DNA from: Kiritimatiellia bacterium
GTDB lineage: Bacteria > Verrucomicrobiota > Kiritimatiellia > RFP12 > UBA1067
Length of the DNA: 6,872 nucleotides
Assembly (NCBI GenBank): GCA_017521065.1
Contig: JAFXEA010000226.1
Coordinates: 1-6,872 of the forward strand
Direction of reading: 5' to 3'
The notes beneath the pieces were generated by a model that saw only the letters and a list, made by a program, of their open reading frames with translations, had not been told where the DNA came from and did not search any database. The translations under genes were made by a program, and so were the position numbers. Shown piece by piece: positions 1 through 5,146 of this stretch; the first letter of the stretch is position 1, and each line of letters opens with the position of its first letter.

Positions 1-817
1 AACGTCTTACGCAACCCACCCTGCTCTTTGCATTCTCGTCAAGTGCAGCCATGAAGAACCCAGAGTCCCCTTTTGCGTCTTCGTTGCCTCTGCCGCGCAG
101 GAAGAACACAGGCTTGCCGCCGGATTGGACGAGAAGATCCCTGTTGGAAAGCTTCTCCTCAAGCATCGTTTTCGTCGCATCGCCCCAAAATCTCGTCTCG
201 CTCCAGCTTGGATGAGTAAGAGCGGCATCAAGAAATCCAACGCCAACCGCCTTGACTCGCACATCGAGGAGCCCGGCGTAATAGGCTATCTTGCCACCCT
301 CGTGAGCTCCTGCCATGCCGATGCGTTCCTTGTCGACGCGCCCATCCATAGCCGCAAAGTCCACCAACAGCCGCGCATTGTGAGCAAGCCGCCCCATTCC
401 AAACCATCCGGATAAACTCTTGTCCGAAAGTCCGCAATTCGACGAAACCGTAACATACCCACGCTTTGCAAGGTCTGAAGCAAACGTCACGCCGTCCTGC
501 GGTTTCACCTCGAACATCGATTCAGGGTTCTCAAGCGTCACCACGACGGCGGGCAGCTTACCCCTCGCACCTTTCGGCACCGTGACTAGAACCGATTGAA
601 ACGAATTAGGACCGTTCGCTTGACGCCAGGTCTCAAGCGTGAAGCCGCCCATATCTTCTGACTTCACCCTATCCGCCTTGCGCTCAAACACAAACCCCTC
701 AGGCACGGCAAATCGACGCCCCCACGCCTCCCCGTTCGGGAATTTCGCCGCCATTAGCGCCATGAGCGAACATACGTAGGCCAAGGCCGTGACTGGTACC
801 TTCATCCTCTTTTTCAT
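1..817 (-). CDS. Exported alpha/beta hydrolase, acetylxylan-esterase/dienelactone-hydrolase-like, C-terminus missing at window edge
   Basis: The frame is open for 272 codons from the ATG at 817 to the left edge, so the C-terminus lies outside the window. AGGGG at 830-826 sits 8 bases before the ATG and fixes the start. Residues 1-4 are basic and about 7-24 are hydrophobic (VPVTALAYVCSLMALMAA), a likely Sec signal peptide. The body follows the alpha/beta hydrolase plan: a strand at LPAVVVTL (88-95), then FASDLAKRGYVTVSSN (112-127), then VDKERIGMAG (161-170) leading into the nucleophile elbow, then ALTHPSWSETRFWG (199-212). The elbow reads G-A-H-E-G-G-K (170-176), so His172 occupies the usual serine position of G-x-S-x-G. 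The acid and histidine of a triad would lie beyond the edge. Related enzymes remove acyl groups from xylan or similar glycans. Whether this one is catalytic is doubtful. It lies 17 bases after the DUF1080 gene, probably in the same operon. Confidence 0.82.
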   Translation of the reverse strand, partial: MKKRMKVPVTALAYVCSLMALMAAKFPNGEAWGRRFAVPEGFVFERKADRVKSEDMGGFTLETWRQANGPNSFQSVLVTVPKGARGKLPAVVVTLENPESMFEVKPQDGVTFASDLAKRGYVTVSSNCGLSDKSLSGWFGMGRLAHNARLLVDFAAMDGRVDKERIGMAGAHEGGKIAYYAGLLDVRVKAVGVGFLDAALTHPSWSETRFWGDATKTMLEEKLSNRDLLVQSGGKPVFFLRGRGNEDAKGDSGFFMAALDENAKSRVGCVRR

Positions 818-834
818 TTTCTTTTCCCCTGCAT

Positions 835-1539
835 TCAGAACTTCTCGTCCTTTGCGAGCTGACGGATGCGAATATTGCGGAAATACGGGCTTGCTCCGCC
901 ATGACGTCCCTGAAAGCCTATCGCGCCATGCTTCGGAAGCCCGGCAAGCGGCTTCGAGAGCCATGGCTTTATGTCCGTTCCGTCCGGATTCGTCTTCGCG
1001 CTCGTGTAGCGGGAAAGATCTTCGTCAACAGTCACGACGCCGTTTACGGATACCTTCACATGATCGCCGCGAGCCCAGATCGTCATGCGGTTCCACTCGC
1101 CTGCGGGCTTTCCGCAACTCTTCTCCGGTCCGACATGACCGTAAAGCCCGCCGTTCTTCAGCCTCGGAGGGTCGTTTTTCCACTTGTCCGCATAGTCGTC
1201 GAGAAGCTGCACCTCCACCGAATTGGGGATCCAGTGCCCGACATCGCTCGCATAGATTATGACGCCCGAGTTCGCCGCCGGATCAAGTTTGTACTCGAGG
1301 TCGAGAACGAAATCGGAATAATCGCCCTTGAGCCAAAGCGCACTGTCCTTGCTGGCGGTCAGCACGCCATCCCCTGAGAGCGTCCATACGCCCTTCTCGA
1401 AGACGGCAGAATCTTCAAGAGGCGAGGCGATGGGGCTGATCCAGCCGAGTTCCGATGAACAGTATCCGCCACAGAACGAACATCCATAGAACACGACGGC
1501 TGCAGAAAGCACAATCGAACCATTTATCATCTTTTTCAT
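835..1539 (-). CDS. DUF1080 / 3-keto-disaccharide hydrolase family lipoprotein
   Basis: This 234-residue protein has the DUF1080 (PF06439) pattern, a concanavalin/LamG-like beta sandwich. Visible motifs are GVWTLSGDGVLTAS (50-63), DFVLDLEYKLDPAANSGVII (76-95), NSVEVQLLDD (106-115), GLYGHVGPEK (131-140), GEWNRMTIWARGDHVKVSVNG (147-167) and the typical ending GAIGFQGRHGG...YFRNIRIRQL (205-228). Characterised relatives hydrolyse or eliminate 3-keto-glycosides, but most members are uncharacterised. The N-terminus MKKMINGSIVLSAAVVFYGC looks like a lipoprotein signal with Cys20 as the lipid site, although Phe/Tyr at -3/-2 make a poor lipobox. An in-frame ATG exists 21 bases upstream at 1560. The start at 1539 is preferred because AAGGAA at 1550-1545 lies 5 bases before it and it gives a clean signal peptide. 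The usual N-terminal FNGKDLSGW-type motif of the family is not recognisable. It is flanked by exported proteins on the same strand. Confidence 0.85.
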   Translation of the reverse strand: MKKMINGSIVLSAAVVFYGCSFCGGYCSSELGWISPIASPLEDSAVFEKGVWTLSGDGVLTASKDSALWLKGDYSDFVLDLEYKLDPAANSGVIIYASDVGHWIPNSVEVQLLDDYADKWKNDPPRLKNGGLYGHVGPEKSCGKPAGEWNRMTIWARGDHVKVSVNGVVTVDEDLSRYTSAKTNPDGTDIKPWLSKPLAGLPKHGAIGFQGRHGGASPYFRNIRIRQLAKDEKF

Positions 1540-1599
1540 TTTATTTCCTTTATTTGTCATTTAACATTCGCTTCCGTACCATGCGGTCGTTGCCGACAC

Positions 1600-4452
1600 T
1601 CAACGAAAAGTGACGGTAAATCCTTGCATACTTAAGAAACGCTTCAAAATAGCCTTATCCTGATTCTCGATGCCAGATGTAAACACGATGCGCATCTCGG
1701 AATCTGTCTCAGCGGTCTTGAACCTGATTGTCTGTTCGCCGCCCCCTGACGACTCTCCGACAAGTGCTCCGCCGACATACACCCCAAGACTACCGCCCGT
1801 AACATTGAACGTCAGTTCATATTGACAGGCTAAAGTCACCCGCCCAGCAACCATCCCGTCAATCATGAGCAAACCGCCGGTCGCATTGGTCGTCACCGTC
1901 GGAGAAGCGTACTCTATCCGGAAACGACGGCCAAGTTCTCCCATGAACACCGGAAGCCAGTCATACTCCACCGCACCGGCATCGACCATGCGGTTGAGGA
2001 CACGCGGCGCACCGTAGATGTCTTCATCCGCAATACTCCGCGACATGATAGAGTTGTTGCCGAAATCTATCGCCACGCTTCCCGAATGAAGCCTGTAGTC
2101 TTCATCCAGCCTGATGGCTTCCGCCGATTGCCCCACAAGGCAATTGCTGCTGTTTTCCATGCTGATGGATGCATCGGCGAATATGCAGTTCGTCGCATAC
2201 ATGGTACCGTCCCAGGACAGATCGCTTGACGAGAAGACGCTGTTGAGCACGGGGCCCGGCGCCAGTTTCGCCATTGTGGAAGTGTTTCCGTCGTACTTCC
2301 TGTTCCCTGCGCCTATCGTACACGACTCTATGCTCCGTGGAGACCCAAACATGCTTTCGCCCCTGTTGCCGTCGATCACACAGCAGAAGTACGAGCAGTT
2401 GGCGCCCGCAGTAAAAGCGTTGCGTGAATGGTAACCGTCCCCTGCGCCTCCGAAATTACCGACAATGAAGCAGCGACTCACCTTGGCGTAGGTCAAGGTG
2501 CCGACATGGCTGCAGTTGTTTGAGATCATGCAGTCTTCAACCGTCGCTCCAAGAAGGTTTTCAGCTCTGAACGCTGCACCATAGCTGTCGATGACGTCAT
2601 TGTTCACCGCATCCGTTCCCGTATGCCCTCCTGTCAGCGTGAAGCCGCGCAGTACGGCTCCGTCCCGAGCGAAAACGCATCTCACAGCTCCGGGACCGTT
2701 GCCATACCCGTTTGCGTCCGCCCCGGTCGCCGGAGCGCCGACGATGATCGTCCTGTCGCGCCGACCGCTCGCCACGATCGTGACATTTTCCGGAATTATC
2801 ACGCGGGTGAGCGTACGTGCGTCCTCATGATGCTTTTCCGCCCCTTCCGCCGCGCCATACGTGCCTTCCGCCACATGGATGACGTCTCCGCTCAGGGCGC
2901 TCGATGTCGCATCGCGTATTGTCCTGAAGGGATGCTCCTTTGAACCGTCGTTTACGGTGTCTACAGTATTGCAATCGACATAGCGGTCATGTCCGCGAAC
3001 GACAACAGTGCCCTGAAGTATCTGATCTGTCGCCGTCCCTCCATCTCCATACGTACCGTCGGGCATCTTCCTATTGCCAACAGTGAGCGAAGAAACCGTG
3101 ACCGTTGCACCAGCGGGGAGGGAGAACTCAGCATCCGAGCCGAGCGTCAAAGCCACTGCGTCATACGCGAACGGCGCGTGGTCGCCAGTGCAGGCCATCT
3201 TTCCAAGAACGGTGAGATTGCGGCATCCCGCGAACGCGCCGGCTTTGGTGGATGCGTTCGTGAACGACCCGCCCGTGCCCACATAAATATTCGGCACGTT
3301 CGGAAACGATGCCGTACCTGACACGCGGAAATCTCCATTTGAAATTATGAGATCGCCGGTCGTTGTCGATCTGCGCACCGAAAAGTCCTGGAAGAACCCA
3401 GCGGCAGTGTAAGCGGGATCGACATCCATCACAAGCGTAATCTTGCCGAACAGCGCAAGCTTATTCACCAGAGACCCTGCAATTCGCTCTTTCTCGCACC
3501 CTTTTATCCGCACCGTCGCAGGTTCATCCTCAGATGTAAAGCATAGGCCGGGCGAACCAGTCTCTGACGGATTCGGGCCACCCCAGCTGATGCCGAGAAT
3601 CGTCTGGTCGTTTCCGTTGAGATGTGTATAAGCGCAACCGCCACTACTGTTCCTGTAGTAGAACAACGTGTTTGGGAATGCATCAACGGCCTTCAGGTCG
3701 ATATTTGCATCGCGAATCTCGGCACGGTAAAGGACATTGGACGAAGACTGGAATTCAATCGTTCCGCTCGCGCCGCTTCTGCATCCAAAATAGGAATTCA
3801 CGCTGCCTGTGGCAATGTACGGTCCTTTGAATATCATCCTGCCTTTCGGCACAAGATGCAGGTGTGCTCCATTGGTGATGCCCTTCTCGAAAATGACAGT
3901 CGGGGACGAGACCAGAGCCGGAGACGTCGAATCGAATATATACGACTGCCCATTGAACGAGACGCGCCCCTTCACCGTCACTTCAGGACACAGCGGCAAT
4001 ATGGAATTCTGCTTTGCGGCAGGGTATGCGCCCGGGCTCATGTAGTCTTGACAGTCTGCGGCAAACTGCATTATCAGGTCGTTCGGAACCACCGCGCAGT
4101 TCATGAAGATGTGCGCCGTGCTGATTGCGCCCGTAATCGCTCCCGTTCCGGCGCATCCGTCGGCATCGAGGCGGAACACCGCGTTCGATACGAGAGTGCC
4201 GCCCGTGTACGTGTTGTCGGGATTGGAGAACGCCACGGTTCCACCTCCCTCGATGATGGCAGGGCCCGTGCCGGAGATAAGCCCCGAATAGACGTTCGTC
4301 GTTCCCGCCGCAGTCGTGAATATCGTCGGTTCCGTCATCACATAGGGATTCGGATCAACCGACCCCCATGCGGCACCAATAGATGCCGCAAATACGATTA
4401 TCACCATGCATTCACGACGGACCTTTGATATGCATCTTGCAATCTCATTCAT
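1600..4452 (-). CDS. Large exported protein: autotransporter-type beta-strand repeat plus right-handed beta-helix
   Basis: This is a 950-residue protein. AAGGAG at 4467-4462 is 9 bases before the ATG at 4452. The frame extends upstream to 4650, but that extension has no ribosome site and would bury the signal peptide. Residues 1-30 are a signal peptide with basic residues, then MVIIVFAASIGAAWG. At 60-98, GTGPAIIEGGGTVAFSNPDN-TYTGGTLVSNAVFRL matches a passenger-associated transport repeat. At 456-487, TVGNRKMPDGTYGDGGTATD...GTVVVRG resembles the usual end of such a repeat region. At 490-533, YVDCNTVDTVNDGSKEHPFR followed by TIRDA...GDVIHVAEGTY opens a DUF1565-like beta-helix running to about 780 (GFTLTGG, VEDCMISNN, SRCFIVGN). 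At 785-830, DYRLHSGSVAIDFGN...GAPRVLNRMVDAGAVEY fits a choice-of-anchor-Q-type end. Residues 835-950 form a beta-rich tail of unknown type. No beta-barrel or PEP-CTERM anchor is seen. It probably acts as an adhesin or in polysaccharide binding or cleavage; no catalytic residues could be assigned. It is the first gene of the leftward operon. Confidence 0.87.
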   Translation of the reverse strand: MNEIARCISKVRRECMVIIVFAASIGAAWGSVDPNPYVMTEPTIFTTAAGTTNVYSGLISGTGPAIIEGGGTVAFSNPDNTYTGGTLVSNAVFRLDADGCAGTGAITGAISTAHIFMNCAVVPNDLIMQFAADCQDYMSPGAYPAAKQNSILPLCPEVTVKGRVSFNGQSYIFDSTSPALVSSPTVIFEKGITNGAHLHLVPKGRMIFKGPYIATGSVNSYFGCRSGASGTIEFQSSSNVLYRAEIRDANIDLKAVDAFPNTLFYYRNSSGGCAYTHLNGNDQTILGISWGGPNPSETGSPGLCFTSEDEPATVRIKGCEKERIAGSLVNKLALFGKITLVMDVDPAYTAAGFFQDFSVRRSTTTGDLIISNGDFRVSGTASFPNVPNIYVGTGGSFTNASTKAGAFAGCRNLTVLGKMACTGDHAPFAYDAVALTLGSDAEFSLPAGATVTVSSLTVGNRKMPDGTYGDGGTATDQILQGTVVVRGHDRYVDCNTVDTVNDGSKEHPFRTIRDATSSALSGDVIHVAEGTYGAAEGAEKHHEDARTLTRVIIPENVTIVASGRRDRTIIVGAPATGADANGYGNGPGAVRCVFARDGAVLRGFTLTGGHTGTDAVNNDVIDSYGAAFRAENLLGATVEDCMISNNCSHVGTLTYAKVSRCFIVGNFGGAGDGYHSRNAFTAGANCSYFCCVIDGNRGESMFGSPRSIESCTIGAGNRKYDGNTSTMAKLAPGPVLNSVFSSSDLSWDGTMYATNCIFADASISMENSSNCLVGQSAEAIRLDEDYRLHSGSVAIDFGNNSIMSRSIADEDIYGAPRVLNRMVDAGAVEYDWLPVFMGELGRRFRIEYASPTVTTNATGGLLMIDGMVAGRVTLACQYELTFNVTGGSLGVYVGGALVGESSGGGEQTIRFKTAETDSEMRIVFTSGIENQDKAILKRFLSMQGFTVTFR

Positions 4453-4491
4453 GGTTATCATCTCCTTGGACAAGTTGTGGAAGATGCGGCA

Positions 4492-4497
4492 ATTATA
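4492..4497 (-). promoter_or_regulatory. -10 box TATAAT of the leftward operon
   Basis: A perfect TATAAT reads on the minus strand at 4497-4492, giving a start of transcription near 4485 and a leader of about 33 bases to the ATG at 4452. The -35 position at 17-bp spacing (4520-4515) reads ACATTT, which is a poor match. A/T tracts upstream could act as an UP element. The box is followed at once by T and then GCCGCATCTT, a 10-mer that recurs at 4912-4921 on the other strand. Confidence 0.5.
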
Positions 4498-4513
4498 GAA
4501 CAACAGGGTCGGA

Positions 4514-4555
4514 AAAATGTTTTTCAAATTATTTTTCGCACAATTGAAACATTTT
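4514..4555. promoter_or_regulatory. Imperfect dyad over the -35 region of the operon promoter
   Basis: AAAATGTTTTTCAA (4514-4527) is the inverted counterpart of TTGAAACATTTT (4544-4555), with two extra T in the left arm and 16 bases between. It covers the -35 position of the TATAAT promoter, a place where a repressor or activator could bind. Its AT-rich content lowers its significance. Confidence 0.25.
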
Positions 4556-4568
4556 ACAAAAGGCATCC

Positions 4569-4585
4569 TATTTGGAATCCAAATA
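4569..4585. promoter_or_regulatory. 17-bp perfect palindrome, operator candidate
   Basis: TATTTGGAATCCAAATA has two perfect 8-bp arms around one central A. It lies 117-133 bases before the operon start codon and about 72 bases beyond the -10 box. A further inverted pair overlaps it, ATCCTAT (4565-4571) with ATAGGAT (4595-4601). The form fits a dimeric DNA-binding regulator, but no regulator gene is in the window and the family cannot be named. Confidence 0.4.
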
Positions 4586-4626
4586 TCTTGAACGATAGGA
4601 TATTTGCATATAACCTTCCTAAACCT

Positions 4627-4661
4627 TTTCGTGTACTTTCGTGACGGCATAGCCGTTTCGT
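4627..4661. repeat. TTTCGTG direct repeats with ACGGC/GCCGT hairpin
   Basis: TTTCGTG occurs at 4627-4633 and 4637-4643, and TTTCGT at 4656-4661. Another TTTCGTG lies beyond the cloverleaf at 4789-4795. Between the second and third copies ACGGC (4644-4648) pairs with GCCGT (4652-4656) over an ATA loop. The TTTCGT copies at 4656 and 4789 bracket the cloverleaf and could be a target-site duplication or part of a larger repeat unit. Confidence 0.4.
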
Positions 4662-4664
4662 ATC

Positions 4665-4783
4665 TGTTGCGGCGACAAAAGCCGTAGGCTTAGACGAGAC
4701 AATTTGCTTTGAGTGACGCGGCACGCGTCTAACTCAATTGCGAATTGGCTCGTCATAAATCGCGTTAGCGATTTGCCGCAACA
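4665..4783. repeat. Cloverleaf-like element of four nested or adjacent stems
   Basis: The outer stem TGTTGCGGC (4665-4673) pairs perfectly with GCCGCAACA (4775-4783). Inside are three further stems. AAGCC (4679-4683) pairs with GGCTT (4687-4691). A long 62-base hairpin spans 4693-4754: GACGAG/CTCGTC, then CAATTTGC against GCGAATTG with one G-T pair, then TTGAGT/ACTCAA and ACGCG/CGCGT around a GCA loop. AAATCGC (4757-4763) pairs with GCGATTT (4768-4774) and abuts the outer stem directly. Either strand can form it. It could be a non-coding RNA, a palindromic mobile element of the REP/MITE kind, or a protein-binding DNA structure; the sequence alone does not decide. No known RNA family was recognised. 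Confidence 0.6.
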
Positions 4784-4798
4784 ACAGCTTTCGTGGTC

Positions 4799-4812
4799 GC
4801 GCCTTTAGGCGC
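4799..4812. repeat. GCGCCT-TT-AGGCGC small hairpin
   Basis: A perfect 14-base inverted repeat lies 15 bases after the cloverleaf and 3 bases after a TTTCGTG copy. This is the same arrangement as the TTTCGTG plus ACGGC hairpin on the left side, which suggests the two flanks belong to the same repeat element. Confidence 0.45.
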
Positions 4813-4905
4813 AATACAAAAAACCAGAAACACACCTCTCCACGGCCCCCCACCCTCATCTCCACATCCTACACCGTTTTCGACACCCAATAAGCGGCAA
4901 GATTT

Positions 4906-4921
4906 TATATAGCCGCATCTT
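4906..4921 (+). promoter_or_regulatory. TATATA plus GCCGCATCTT, possible rightward promoter
   Basis: TATATA (4906-4911) is followed directly by GCCGCATCTT (4912-4921). The same 10-mer follows the TATAAT of the leftward operon on the other strand (4490-4481), so the two sites diverge. If it is a promoter, the ATPase mRNA would have a leader of over 200 bases that contains the 33-bp tandem repeats. No good -35 box was seen. Confidence 0.3.
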
Positions 4922-5016
4922 TATCTGAAAGCCGTTATTAGAAGCGAGAGAGCCGAAGTGAATTCTAATTCTCCATAAGTATCAATTGGGATAATTACTG
5001 AACTGGATTTGGATAC

Positions 5017-5109
5017 AATCACATTTTTCGATGGAATAATGTGGTTACGAATCACATTTTTCGATGGAATAATGTGACTACAAATCACATTTTCCTATGG
5101 AATAATTCT
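5017..5109. repeat. Three tandem 33-bp units with internal dyads upstream of the ATPase gene
   Basis: A 27-base core starts at 5017, 5050 and 5083, an exact 33-base period with 6-base variable linkers (GTTACG and ACTACA). Cores one and two are identical. Core three differs at two inner positions and in its last three bases. Each full core holds CACATT-N12-AATGTG, and the inner bases add TTC/GAA, so 20 of 24 positions fit a dyad. The third copy has lost its right half-site and covers the -35 region of the promoter at 5122. Spacing of about three helical turns would place bound proteins on nearly the same face. It is most likely a set of operators for the gene at 5147; iterons or RNA hairpins are alternatives. 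Confidence 0.7.
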
Positions 5110-5121
5110 ATATCCATATGC

Positions 5122-5142
5122 TACAATATGCGCCGAAGAGGG
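5122..5142 (+). promoter_or_regulatory. -10 box TACAAT and ribosome binding site of the ATPase gene
   Basis: TACAAT (5122-5127) lies 19 bases before the ATG at 5147, and AAGAGGG (5136-5142) ends 4 bases before it. The -35 position at 17-bp spacing falls inside the third tandem repeat and reads GGAATA, far from consensus. This fits a promoter whose strength depends on a protein bound at the repeats. Confidence 0.45.
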
Positions 5143-5146
5143 AAAT

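Larger units (their letters stand above)
4453..5146. other. Divergent intergenic region rich in repeats and dyads
   Basis: These 694 bases separate the leftward operon from the rightward ATPase gene. No credible protein gene was found in them. They are filled with structure: operon promoter, palindromes, TTTCGTG repeats, small hairpins, a cloverleaf-like element, a second TATA-type site and three 33-bp tandem units, listed separately. Roughly 4813-4900 and 4922-5016 show nothing distinctive beyond AT-rich and C-rich patches. Confidence 0.85.

Noticed and set aside
789..1377. Plus-strand open frames opposite the DUF1080 gene
   Set aside because: They are Arg-rich, overlap each other and have no domain, while the minus strand carries clear DUF1080 motifs and a ribosome site.
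1540..1560. Upstream ATG at 1560 for the DUF1080 gene
   Set aside because: AAGGAA at 1550-1545 is placed for the ATG at 1539, and the longer form would spoil the lipoprotein signal.
3622..4428. 268-codon plus-strand open frame opposite the beta-helix gene
   Set aside because: It is antisense to a well-supported gene, extremely rich in Arg and Ser, and has no recognisable domain. It is a shadow of the GC-rich coding strand.
4453..4650. N-terminal extension of the beta-helix protein to an ATG at 4650
   Set aside because: The extension has no ribosome binding site, crosses the TATAAT promoter and the palindrome, and would place the signal peptide inside the protein. AAGGAG correctly spaced before 4452 supports the shorter form.
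4727..4770. Integron attC-like boxes GTCTAAC (4727-4733) and GTTAGCG (4764-4770)
   Set aside because: The left box fits RYYYAAC, but the right one breaks GTTRRRY and does not pair fully with it. The bases are better explained by the long hairpin and the 4757-4774 stem. No integrase or gene cassette is visible.
4665..4783. tRNA reading of the cloverleaf
   Set aside because: At 119 bases it is too long. There is no recognisable T-loop or anticodon arm with conserved bases, and the third stem is far longer than any tRNA arm.
5017..5109. CRISPR array
   Set aside because: The repeats are 27 bases but the linkers only 6 bases, there are just three units, and no cas gene is present.
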